A DNA stretch of 30,401 nucleotides from Endomicrobium sp. (lineage in GTDB: Bacteria; Elusimicrobiota; Endomicrobiia; Endomicrobiales; Endomicrobiaceae): the NCBI GenBank assembly GCA_031277075.1, contig JAISLV010000038.1:1-30401 (forward strand), written 5' to 3'. The notes beneath the pieces are model-generated. The model made no database searches and was not told the origin of the DNA. It was given only the letters and a program-made list of their open reading frames with translations. The position numbers and the translations under genes are program-made. Positions 23,152-30,401 of this stretch are shown piece after piece (position 1 is the first letter of the stretch; every line of letters starts with the position of its first letter).

Positions 23152-25071
23152 ATGAAAATAGCGTTGGCGCAAATGCGCGTTAAACAAGGGCGCGTTGAAG
23201 ATAATTTTAAGAAATTAGCTCTGCTTGCAAAAGAAGCTAAAAAATTGGGCGCGGATTTAGCGGCTTTCCCTGAAATGTGTTTGTCGGGCTATTTAATGGG
23301 CGACAGCTGGACGCAGGAAGAGTTTGTCTGCGAGCTGTTGTCGTATAACGACAAAATTTGCGATTTGTCAAAAGAGACGGGCATAATTATAGTCTACGGG
23401 AATATAGCCGCAGACGAAAGTTTTGCGGGCAATCCCTCCGCCGCTTGCAAAGACGCGTTTGCCAAAGGCAAAAACGAAGACGGACGCTCCAAAAAATATA
23501 ATGCGGTTTATCTCGTTCAAAACGGCAAAACTCATATAAGAAAAAAATCTCTGCTCCCAAACTACAGAATGTTTGACGATAAAAGATATTTTTCCGCAGG
23601 AACGCAGGAAGACTGCCAAACGGTAATCCTTGAAAACGGGGAAAAAATAGGTTTGGAAGTTTGCGAAGATTTATGGCATGCGGATTATGCTTTTAATCCT
23701 ACGCAAAAATTGACACCCCAAGGCGCAGACTTTATTATAAACGTTTCCTCTTCGCCGTTTTCCGTAGGGAAATCAAAAGCGCGCGACAATAGAATAAAAG
23801 AATTAAAAAATTTGCTGGGAGAAAATTTTGTCCCTTTTTATTATGTCAACTGCGTAGGCGCCCAAAACAACGGCAAATCTATAGTAACTTTTGACGGCGA
23901 TTCAAGGATTTACAATAGAAACGGCGACAGGCAATGCGCAAATTATGCGAAAATTTACAGCGTTCAAACAAATAAAAACGGCGAAATAAAATTTGAAACC
24001 TCAAGTGCGCTAGAATTAGCTCCGTATCAGGAAGGATTAATTGTTGCGCAAAACAGCTCAAACGCCGTTTTTGACGCGCAAGAAAACTCAAATTGTAAGG
24101 TCAATTATAATTTTAAGAGTTTGACAGGCGCAGAACAAAAATTTTTAGCCATACAAGAAGCCTACAAATCTATGGACGAACTTTTCGGCGATCAGAAATA
24201 CGTTTTTGGTTTGTCGGGCGGAATAGATTCGGCGTTAAACTTGGTTTTATGTTCTTTGGCTTTAGGAAAAGAAAAAATTTTGGCTTATAATTTGCCGTCG
24301 CGTTACAATTGCGCCGCCACAAAACAAGCCGCGTCAAAGTTGTGTTCAAACTTGGGTATAGGCTTAAACATTATTCCCATAGACAATATTGCAGACGCCT
24401 TTATTAATGCGCTTGGAGAAATAAATTCTATTACGCGCGAAAACCTGCAGGCTAGAATAAGAACAGTAATTTTGATGGCTCAAACTTCGCAGCATAACGC
24501 CGTTTTAATCAATAATACAAACAAAGTAGAGCTGGCTTTAGGATACGGAACGCTTTACGGCGACTTGGCGGGCGCGTGGTGTCCTATAGGAGATTTGCTA
24601 AAAACTGAAATTTGGGAGCTTTCGCGCTATGTCAATAAAATGTTTGGCAAAATTATACCCGAAGAATTGATACCCGACGAAAATTTGCAATTTGACAAAA
24701 ATCAAATACGTCCTTCCGCCGAACTCAAAGAAAATCAAACGGATCCTATGATATGGGGTTTTGACGATTGGCTTTTAGAACAGTTTATGGACTATAACAA
24801 AAAAACTCCTGAAAAAATTTTACGTTTATATAAAGACGGCGCTTTAAAAGAGCTTTGCGCAAAATATAATTTAGACGGCGCGGAAAAATTTATAGCTCAT
24901 CTGCAATGGTTTTTTGAAAAATTGTACTCAAACGTTTTCAAACGCATTCAAGCTCCGCCCGTTTTAGTATTGTCAAAATCAGCCTTTGGCGGAGATTACC
25001 GCGAAAGCCAATATAAATACGAGCCTTCGCAAAACTATTTAAAATTAAAAGAAGAAATTTTAAAGGGATAA
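23152..25071 (+). CDS. nadE: Glutamine-dependent NAD+ synthetase
   Basis: This 639-residue two-domain enzyme turns deamido-NAD+ into NAD+ using ATP and ammonia released from glutamine. The N-terminal nitrilase-fold glutaminase carries the Glu-Lys-Cys triad: E41 in AFPEMCLSGY, K132 in KSLLPNYRMFDD, C171 in LEVCEDLW. The C-terminal synthetase domain has the PP-loop VFGLSGGIDSALNLV (about residues 354-368), NLQARIRTVILM and NNTNKVELALGYGTLYGD. The C-terminus KSAFGGDYRESQYKYEPSQ is typical of the long class. Length is normal. The SD (AAGGG) and the sequence up to the ATG come from the intergenic repeat. nadM follows after 40 bp, so the two form an operon for the end of NAD synthesis. Confidence 0.96.
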   Translation: MKIALAQMRVKQGRVEDNFKKLALLAKEAKKLGADLAAFPEMCLSGYLMGDSWTQEEFVCELLSYNDKICDLSKETGIIIVYGNIAADESFAGNPSAACKDAFAKGKNEDGRSKKYNAVYLVQNGKTHIRKKSLLPNYRMFDDKRYFSAGTQEDCQTVILENGEKIGLEVCEDLWHADYAFNPTQKLTPQGADFIINVSSSPFSVGKSKARDNRIKELKNLLGENFVPFYYVNCVGAQNNGKSIVTFDGDSRIYNRNGDRQCANYAKIYSVQTNKNGEIKFETSSALELAPYQEGLIVAQNSSNAVFDAQENSNCKVNYNFKSLTGAEQKFLAIQEAYKSMDELFGDQKYVFGLSGGIDSALNLVLCSLALGKEKILAYNLPSRYNCAATKQAASKLCSNLGIGLNIIPIDNIADAFINALGEINSITRENLQARIRTVILMAQTSQHNAVLINNTNKVELALGYGTLYGDLAGAWCPIGDLLKTEIWELSRYVNKMFGKIIPEELIPDENLQFDKNQIRPSAELKENQTDPMIWGFDDWLLEQFMDYNKKTPEKILRLYKDGALKELCAKYNLDGAEKFIAHLQWFFEKLYSNVFKRIQAPPVLVLSKSAFGGDYRESQYKYEPSQNYLKLKEEILKG

Positions 25072-25111
25072 AAGAACAGACAATATCAAAATTTTTACGC
25101 TAAGAGGAAAA

Positions 25112-25687
25112 ATGTTAGACGCCGTAGTTTTTATAGGGAGGTTTCAGCCTCCGAATTTAGCGCATATAGAAATACTAAAAAAAGCTCAAACGCTTGCTAA
25201 AAAAGTAATTGTTTTAGCGGGTTCGGCAAACAGAGAACGCAGCTTTTTAAATCCTTGGACTGCCGCCGAACGCATAGAAATGATAAAAAGCGTTAAAGAA
25301 TTAGACCACAATAAAATTGTTATAGCGCCTCTTTCAGACAGCAATAACGATTTTGCGTGGTGGCTTGATTTAGTAAAGAAAACTGTAAAAGAAACCGCGC
25401 AAGAAGCCTGCAAAATAGGCGTAATAGGCTGTAAAAAAGATAAATCCAGCTATTATTTAGACTATTTTCCGCAGTGGCAATTTATAGAAATTCCAAATTT
25501 ATCGGGCGGTATTTCGTCCACGCAAATCAGAGAGGAATTGTTTAAAACATTATTTGAAACTTCGGCTCAAGATCCGTTTCAAAATAAAATAGCGGGCGTC
25601 TGCCAAGAAGTAGAGCGCTGGCTTAAAAATTGGTTTAAAAATAATAGAACAATTTATGAGAATTTAAAAATGCCTGCCGAAAAATAG
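25112..25687 (+). CDS. nadM: Nicotinamide/nicotinate mononucleotide adenylyltransferase (NadM-like)
   Basis: This 191-residue nucleotidyltransferase transfers AMP from ATP to NMN or NaMN, the step just before NadE. IGRFQPPNLAHIEIL (about residues 8-22) is the family's GRFQPxHxGH block, and GGISSTQIREELF (about 131-143) is the ISSTxxR ATP-binding motif. The first His of the HxGH signature is Asn here (N15, codon AAT instead of CAT) and the Gly is Ala; the second His (H18) is kept. No Nudix domain is attached, unlike the cyanobacterial bifunctional form. AAGAGGA stands close before the ATG at 25112. The preceding nadE supports the role; the changed motif leaves some doubt about activity. Confidence 0.82.
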   Translation: MLDAVVFIGRFQPPNLAHIEILKKAQTLAKKVIVLAGSANRERSFLNPWTAAERIEMIKSVKELDHNKIVIAPLSDSNNDFAWWLDLVKKTVKETAQEACKIGVIGCKKDKSSYYLDYFPQWQFIEIPNLSGGISSTQIREELFKTLFETSAQDPFQNKIAGVCQEVERWLKNWFKNNRTIYENLKMPAEK

Positions 25688-25704
25688 CAGCGCAGTTCGT
25701 TCGT

Positions 25705-25735
25705 TTGAAAAACAAGCGGAAAGATTTTGTATAAT
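25705..25735 (+). promoter_or_regulatory. Likely promoter of ilvD
   Basis: TTGAAA (25705-25710) and TATAAT (25730-25735, preceded by TG) are 19 bp apart, slightly long. This gives a leader of about 50 nt before the ilvD ATG. Confidence 0.5.
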
Positions 25736-25791
25736 ATGAAAATATTTTCTAAAAAATAAAATCTCAATAAAGTTCTAAACGGAGTTTAAAA

Positions 25792-27450
25792 ATGAGAAGC
25801 GACCAAATAAAAAAAGGCGCGGTGCGCGCGCCTAACCGCTGTTTGCTCTATTCTACAGGGATAAGCCCAAAAGATTTAAATAAACCTTTTATCGGCATAG
25901 CGTCTTCTTTTACAGATTTAGTTCCCGGTCACGTTTCTATGCGCGATTTGGAAAGGTATATTGAAAGAGGCATAGCCGCAGGCGGCGGCGTTCCTTTTAT
26001 TTTCGGCGCGCCGGCAGTGTGCGACGGCATAGCTATGGGACATAGCGGCATGCATTATTCGCTGGGGTCTAGGGAAATTATAGCAGACCTTGTTGAAACG
26101 GTGGCAAACGCGCATATGCTTGACGGTCTTGTTTTGCTTTCAAACTGCGACAAAGTGACGCCCGGCATGCTTATGGCTGCCGCGCGCGTAAATATTCCGT
26201 CTATAGTTGTAACGGCGGGCGCAATGTTAAGCGGTATGTATGAGCATAAAAAACGTTCTATGGTAAGAGACACTTTCGAAGCGGTCGGGCAGTTTCAAGC
26301 GGGAAAAATAAGCGAAAAACAGCTTGAAGAATTAGAGATGGCGGCTTGTCCCGGCGCGGGGTCTTGTCAAGGGATGTATACCGCAAACACTATGGCTTGT
26401 TTAACCGAAACGCTTGGAATGTCTTTGTCCGGCTGCGCGTCGGCTTTAGCGGTGAGCGCAAAGAAAAAAAGAATAGCATATGAGTCGGGCATAAGAGTAT
26501 GCGAACTTGTAAAAGAAAATATAAAGCCGCGCGACATTTTAACTTTTGACGCTTTTAAAAACGCTATTGTTATGGATATGTCTTTGGGCGGCTCTACAAA
26601 TACCGTTTTACATTTGCCCGCAATAGCAAACGAAGCGGGAATAAAACTTTCGCTTGATTTGTTTGACGAAATTTCTAAAAAAACGCCGCAAATTTGCTGT
26701 TTAGAACCTGCGGGCGACCACTATATTGAAGATTTAGACAATGCGGGCGGAATTCCTGCGGTATTAAACGCGGTTAAAGATAAACTTCTTTCATCAAAAA
26801 CTGTAGACGGGGCTGACATAAAAGATATAGCGGTTTCTGCAAAAATTTTAGACGACGACGTTATCAGAGTTAAAAATCCGTATAAAAACGAGGGCGGCAT
26901 AGCGATTTTAAAAGGCAATATCGCGCCTAACGGAAGCGTGGTAAAACAAGCGGCGGTAAGCGAAAAAATGAAAGCGTTTTCCGGCAGAGCCAGAGTTTTT
27001 AATTCAGAAGACGACGCCATGAAAGCTATACTTGACAAAAACATAGTTTCCGGCGACGTAGTAGTTATAAGGTATGAAGGTCCCGCAGGCGGTCCGGGTA
27101 TGCGCGAAATGTTAAGTCCTACAAGCGCGCTGACGGGCATGGGTTTAACAGACAGCGTCGCTCTTCTTACAGACGGCAGATTTTCAGGCGGAACGCGGGG
27201 ACCGTGCATAGGGCATATTTCGCCCGAAGCCGCAAGCGGCGGCGCCATAGCGGCGATTAAAGAAGGCGACGTTATTGAAATTAATATTCCGCAAAGAACG
27301 CTGAACGTTAAACTGACGGACGAAGAAATAAAAGAAAGACTTTCGCAGGCTGTTAAGCCCGAACCAAAAATTAAAACGGGCTATATGGCAAGATACGCAA
27401 AGCTGGTGCGTTCCGCAGACACCGGCGCGGTGTTAACTGCAGATTTTTAA
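25792..27450 (+). CDS. ilvD: Dihydroxy-acid dehydratase
   Basis: This 552-residue iron-sulfur enzyme dehydrates 2,3-dihydroxy-isovalerate or -methylvalerate to the 2-keto acids of valine and isoleucine. Motifs: SSFTDLVPGHVSMRDL (about residues 38-53), AVCDGIAMGHSGMHYSL (75-91), LSNCDKVTPGMLMAAARVNI (C119) and CPGAGSCQGMYTANTMACLT (about 185-204). Near the C-terminus come YEGPAGGPGMREML and LLTDGRFSGGTRGPCIGHIS. The first of the three Cys positions of [2Fe-2S] forms reads PGH, as in E. coli IlvD, which carries an oxygen-sensitive [4Fe-4S] cluster; this fits an anaerobe. The SD (GGAG) precedes the ATG at 25792. It leads an operon with the small gene at 27528 and ilvB. Confidence 0.96.
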   Translation: MRSDQIKKGAVRAPNRCLLYSTGISPKDLNKPFIGIASSFTDLVPGHVSMRDLERYIERGIAAGGGVPFIFGAPAVCDGIAMGHSGMHYSLGSREIIADLVETVANAHMLDGLVLLSNCDKVTPGMLMAAARVNIPSIVVTAGAMLSGMYEHKKRSMVRDTFEAVGQFQAGKISEKQLEELEMAACPGAGSCQGMYTANTMACLTETLGMSLSGCASALAVSAKKKRIAYESGIRVCELVKENIKPRDILTFDAFKNAIVMDMSLGGSTNTVLHLPAIANEAGIKLSLDLFDEISKKTPQICCLEPAGDHYIEDLDNAGGIPAVLNAVKDKLLSSKTVDGADIKDIAVSAKILDDDVIRVKNPYKNEGGIAILKGNIAPNGSVVKQAAVSEKMKAFSGRARVFNSEDDAMKAILDKNIVSGDVVVIRYEGPAGGPGMREMLSPTSALTGMGLTDSVALLTDGRFSGGTRGPCIGHISPEAASGGAIAAIKEGDVIEINIPQRTLNVKLTDEEIKERLSQAVKPEPKIKTGYMARYAKLVRSADTGAVLTADF

Positions 27451-27527
27451 ACGGTAAATTTGGGGAAAGAAGAATTTATCGGGTTTTTTGAGACGTTTAA
27501 TTGACGGGTAAAGAGAGGCGTATTAAA

Positions 27528-27878
27528 ATGAAAAAGTTTCTTGTCGTATTATTTGTTTTAGCGTCGGCGTATTCTTTTTCAAACGCGAAAACGTCAGAAT
27601 TCAAAAAATCATATGACATAATAGCAAAACAGCAAATGGCAATGCTGCAAGATTTAAAAAATTCAATCAAAAATTCATCGTCTGAAGAAAAAGCGATTTC
27701 TCTGAAAATGTTGAAAGACGCGCAGAAAGAACTGTCCGCTTTATTTGACGCAGAAGTAAAAAAATTGGACGATATGTCTGCCGAAGAAAAAATAGAATAC
27801 GAAAAACTTATTAAAAATATAGCGAATTTTTACAACGAAACGATTAAAGAATTGGAATCGGAATTAAACTTAAAGTAA
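27528..27878 (+). CDS. Small periplasmic coiled-coil protein
   Basis: The start is the ATG at 27528, preceded by GAGAGG; an upstream in-frame start at 27501 would bury the signal peptide. The 116-residue product begins MKKFLVVLFVLASAYSFSNA, a cleavable signal peptide ending after SNA. The rest is almost wholly helical and charged (Lys and Glu), with heptad-like hydrophobic spacing from about residue 30 to 112. It sits between ilvD and ilvB with gaps of 77 and 34 bp, so it is probably co-transcribed. I do not recognise a family. A Skp- or Spy-like periplasmic chaperone role is only a guess from shape. A second protein of the same style follows ilvB. Confidence 0.75.
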   Translation: MKKFLVVLFVLASAYSFSNAKTSEFKKSYDIIAKQQMAMLQDLKNSIKNSSSEEKAISLKMLKDAQKELSALFDAEVKKLDDMSAEEKIEYEKLIKNIANFYNETIKELESELNLK

Positions 27879-27912
27879 GCGGTTTTAAATCTAAAAAGGA
27901 GGAACAAACATT

Positions 27913-29652
27913 ATGTCTCAAAAATTAAGCGGCGCGCAAATTCTTGTTGAAAGTCTACTCAAGGAAAAAGTAGAAGTAGTGTTTGGTCTTCCGGGCGGGC
28001 AGGCTTTGCCGATATTTGACGCGATACACGGGTCAAAATTAAATTTTATTTTGACAAGGCACGAACAAGCCGCGTCTCACATGGCAGACGGCTATGCGCG
28101 TTCCACAGGCAGAGTGGGCGTTTGTATTGCTACTTCTGGTCCCGGAGCCACAAATCTTGTCACAGGTCTTGCCACAGCTCATATGGACTCCGTTCCGATG
28201 GTAGCTTTTACAGGGCAGGTTTCAACTTCTGTTATCGGGCAAGACGCTTTTCAAGAAGCCGATATTACGGGCATTACGCGCCCGATAACAAAACACAATT
28301 TTTTAGTTAAAGACGTTAAAGATTTAGCCCGCGCAATAAAAGAAGCTTTTTATATAGCTTCTACAGGACGTCCGGGACCGGTTTTAGTGGATATTCCCGT
28401 AGACGTTCAGCGCGCTTTTACCGAATTTAAATATCCCGACAAAGCAAGCATCCGCTCTTATAAACCCACTTTTCAAGGACATACAGGGCAAATTAAAAGA
28501 GCGGCGGAAATTATCAATAAAAGCGAAAAACCTGTGCTATATATAGGCACAGGGGTGGTCGTTTCAGGCGCGCAAGACGAAATTTTTGAAATTTCGCAAA
28601 AAGCGCAAATTCCTGTTACAAACACATTGCTTGCCGTAGGCGCGTATCCTTTCGGCGCAGAACTTAGTTTGGGGATGCTCGGTATGCACGGCGCGTTTTG
28701 CGCCAATAGAGCTATGCAGGCGGCGGACGTTATAATAGCCGTAGGCGCGCGTTTTGACGACCGCTGCACAGGCAAAGTCTGCGATTTTGCAAGAAGCGCA
28801 AAAATTATACATATTGATATTGACCCGACTTCAATAGCTAAAATTGTAGAAACTGATTTGCCCGTTGTGGGCGACGCAAAAGCCGTTCTACAAGAGCTTT
28901 CGCCGCTTATTCAAAATAAAAAAAGAACGGACTGGCTTAAAACCATAGCGGCTTGGAAAACAGAACACAGCTTTAATTACAATAGAGACGACGGGAAACT
29001 TCATCCGCAGCATATTATTGAAACCGTCTCAAATTTGACAAAAGGCGAAGCTATCGTCGCAACAGAAGTAGGGCAGCATCAAATGTGGGCGGCTCAATAT
29101 TATAAAGCAAAATATCCGCGCTTATTTTTAAGTTCGGGCGGTTTAGGCACTATGGGGTTTGGATACCCCGCGGGCATAGGAGCAAAATTTGGCAACCCCG
29201 ACAAAGAAGTTATTGTTATCGCAGGCGACGGCTCTTTTCAAATGAATATGCAGGAAATGGCTGTGGCGGTATTAAACCAAGTAAATGTTAAAGTCGTTAT
29301 AATCAACAATCAATACTTAGGAAACGTCCGCCAATGGCAAGAAATGTTTTACGGGAAAAGATATTCGCACACCTGTCTTGCAAGACGTAAAAATTGTCCG
29401 CCGCTTTGCAATACGCCAAACAGAAATTCCTGCCCTGTTTATATACCCGATTTTGTAAAATGGGCTGAAAGTTATGGAGTTTTGGGCATAAGAGTTACAA
29501 CAAAAGAAGAGGTAGAACCTGCGGTTAAAAAAATGCTTGAAGCAAAAAGTTCCGTAGTTGTAGACTTTTGGGCGGAAATAGAAGAAAATATTTTCCCGAT
29601 GGTTCCAGCAGGCGCGTCGCTTGACGATATTATCACAAGAATGGACGGTTGA
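27913..29652 (+). CDS. ilvB: Acetolactate synthase, large (catalytic) subunit
   Basis: This 579-residue thiamine-diphosphate enzyme condenses pyruvate with pyruvate or 2-oxobutyrate, the first shared step of valine/leucine and isoleucine synthesis. Catalytic Glu lies in TRHEQAASHMADGYARSTG (about residues 49-67). SGPGATNLVTGLATA, the FAD-region motif GRPGPVLVDIPVDVQ and the C-terminal ThDP motif AGDGSFQMNMQEMAVAV ... NNQYLGNVRQWQEMFY are all present. After RYSH there is an unusual insertion with four Cys (C488, C495, C499, C507) before YIPDFVKWAESYG. No regulatory subunit gene (ilvN) follows within the window. GGAGG precedes the ATG at 27913 by 10 nt. The product of CimA would enter here after conversion to 2-oxobutyrate. 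Confidence 0.95.
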   Translation: MSQKLSGAQILVESLLKEKVEVVFGLPGGQALPIFDAIHGSKLNFILTRHEQAASHMADGYARSTGRVGVCIATSGPGATNLVTGLATAHMDSVPMVAFTGQVSTSVIGQDAFQEADITGITRPITKHNFLVKDVKDLARAIKEAFYIASTGRPGPVLVDIPVDVQRAFTEFKYPDKASIRSYKPTFQGHTGQIKRAAEIINKSEKPVLYIGTGVVVSGAQDEIFEISQKAQIPVTNTLLAVGAYPFGAELSLGMLGMHGAFCANRAMQAADVIIAVGARFDDRCTGKVCDFARSAKIIHIDIDPTSIAKIVETDLPVVGDAKAVLQELSPLIQNKKRTDWLKTIAAWKTEHSFNYNRDDGKLHPQHIIETVSNLTKGEAIVATEVGQHQMWAAQYYKAKYPRLFLSSGGLGTMGFGYPAGIGAKFGNPDKEVIVIAGDGSFQMNMQEMAVAVLNQVNVKVVIINNQYLGNVRQWQEMFYGKRYSHTCLARRKNCPPLCNTPNRNSCPVYIPDFVKWAESYGVLGIRVTTKEEVEPAVKKMLEAKSSVVVDFWAEIEENIFPMVPAGASLDDIITRMDG

Positions 29653-29664
29653 AAACCGCTTAAA

Positions 29665-30099
29665 ATGATTAAAATTTTTATTGCGTCGGCAAATTTAATA
29701 CTTTTATCGGCTTTTGCTTTTTGCGAAACTGTCCCTAAAAACGCTTACGACGGCGTTGAAAATAAAGTTAAAAAATTTTACGGCGAACTTTTTCTTATGC
29801 CCAGCCAAACGGAAGCGCTGGATATTTTGACCGCTAAACTAAAAGAAAAACAAAAAAGTTTAAAAAGCAAAATCGCGCTGTCTAAAACGCAAAAAACGTC
29901 GGCTATTTACAAAAAAGATTTTGCAAAGGCAAAAGAAGAAACGCTTAAAATTTCATCTTACGAAACGGAAATAGAAACCGCTAGAATAGAATATATGAAA
30001 TCTCTTACTATAATATTAAACGATGAAGAATACGATAGATTAAACGAAATGTTGATTAACGCAGCCTCTGAAAAACAAAAAACGAAAAAGAATAGATGA
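29665..30099 (+). CDS. Small periplasmic protein, possibly Spy/CpxP-like
   Basis: The gene starts 12 nt after the ilvB stop, so it is probably in the same operon; I see no strong ribosome-binding site, which suggests coupling. The 144-residue product begins MIKIFIASANLILLSAFAFC, a signal peptide whose terminal Cys could also be a weak lipobox (FAFC). The mature part is helical with TEALDILTAKLKEKQKSLKS (about residues 49-68) and SLTIILNDEEYDRLNEML (about 113-130). The latter resembles the second 'LTxxQ'-like helix of Spy/CpxP periplasmic proteins, an inference from pattern alone. It shares style but no clear sequence identity with the protein at 27528. Confidence 0.65.
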   Translation: MIKIFIASANLILLSAFAFCETVPKNAYDGVENKVKKFYGELFLMPSQTEALDILTAKLKEKQKSLKSKIALSKTQKTSAIYKKDFAKAKEETLKISSYETEIETARIEYMKSLTIILNDEEYDRLNEMLINAASEKQKTKKNR

Positions 30100-30108
30100 G
30101 ATAAAAAG

Positions 30109-30130
30109 CGGCTAAGAAGTTGGGCAACGG
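30109..30130 (+). repeat. 8-bp modular repeat
   Basis: CGGCTAAG (30109-30116) and AAGTTGGG (30117-30124) are followed by CAACGG. This short copy begins 9 bp after the stop of the preceding gene. Confidence 0.65.
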
Positions 30131-30170
30131 CTGAAAAGGCAAATACAACGACGCAAAGACAAAAACGGAA

Positions 30171-30236
30171 AAATACCCCGTCAGCGCAGACGATGTCTGC
30201 GCTGCCACCCTTTTTGCAAAAAGGGGAATTAACGGC
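30171..30236 (+). repeat. Double-hairpin repeat, copy 2
   Basis: AAATACCCCGT is followed by a perfect 10-bp stem CAGCGCAGAC-GAT-GTCTGCGCTG (30182-30204), then CCCTTTTT-GC-AAAAAGGG (30208-30225) and GGAATTAACGGC. The layout is the same as at 21191-21245. Confidence 0.75.
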
Positions 30237-30306
30237 AAAGACAGCGGTTGGGATAAAAACGAAACTATAAAATAGCGTAGGTATACGGGGTTCGTTGTCT
30301 GTCATA

Positions 30307-30401
30307 CAAAACTGACGCGAACGTGTCACCCAAAACTGACGCAAAGCGTCACCCAAAACTGACGCGAATGCGTCACCCAAAACTGACGCGAACGCGTCAC
30401 C
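30307..30401 (+). repeat. 24-bp tandem repeat array, hairpin-forming, cut by the window edge
   Basis: Four units (30307-30330, 30331-30353, 30354-30377, 30378-30401) begin CAAAACTGACGC and end GTCACC. Each holds an inverted repeat, best in the last unit: TGACGCG-AA-CGCGTCA. The second unit is 23 bp. There are no spacers between units, so it is not a CRISPR array. Confidence 0.85.

Larger units (their letters stand above)
30100..30401. other. Repeat-only right edge
   Basis: No gene is visible. It holds the 8-bp modular repeat (30109-30130), the double-hairpin repeat (30171-30236) and the start of a 24-bp tandem array (30307-30401) that runs out of the window. Confidence 0.6.

Noticed and set aside
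30307..30401. CRISPR array
   Set aside because: Units follow each other without unique spacers and no cas genes are near; it is a plain tandem repeat.

Overview
The window looks like a chromosomal segment of a low-to-moderate GC, probably anaerobic, Gram-negative-type bacterium. The best guess is an Elusimicrobiota member of the Endomicrobium kind. That guess rests on the very long multidomain secreted protein, the small signal-peptide proteins, the citramalate route to isoleucine and the dense short intergenic repeats. It is an inference from family resemblance; no 16S gene or other marker is present to prove it.

Layout. Positions 1-4837 are read leftward: a lipoprotein cut by the window edge, a frameshifted and 5'-truncated secreted-protein pseudogene (548-1383), an AT-rich DUF2971 gene, a spore-photoproduct-lyase-family radical SAM protein and a nucleoside-phosphorylase-like protein. 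A small membrane protein (4997-5233) is read rightward. Leftward pcrA (5707-7998) and a rightward tRNA-Glu(CTC) follow. The centre is one 9.5-kb gene (8747-18217, 3156 codons). It carries a signal peptide, a TraB/ChaN-like domain, a xylose-isomerase-like TIM barrel, an HExxH zincin-like domain, a twice-used membrane module and a (p)ppGpp-hydrolase-type HD domain with all expected catalytic residues.

The right third is biosynthetic and all rightward: thrB, lysC, cimA, nadE, nadM, then ilvD, a small periplasmic protein, ilvB and a second small periplasmic protein. LysC and ThrB serve the aspartate/threonine route. CimA, IlvD and IlvB supply steps of isoleucine and valine/leucine synthesis, with citramalate bypassing threonine deamination. 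NadM and NadE perform the last two steps of NAD synthesis.

The intergenic DNA is unusual. Four repeat families are interleaved: (1) a MITE-like element with inverted ends and 4-bp target duplications (5460-5639, 8417-8594, 18240-18322, 21108-21363, plus one lone end at 21368); (2) a modular array of 8-bp units of the type CGGCTAAG/CAGCTAGG/AAGTTAGG at seven places, twice directly beside translation starts and once supplying a stop codon; (3) a double-hairpin repeat (21191-21245, 30171-30236); (4) a 24-bp hairpin-forming tandem array running off the right edge (30307-30401). The main candidates for something undescribed are the giant protein and the 8-bp modular repeat grammar.
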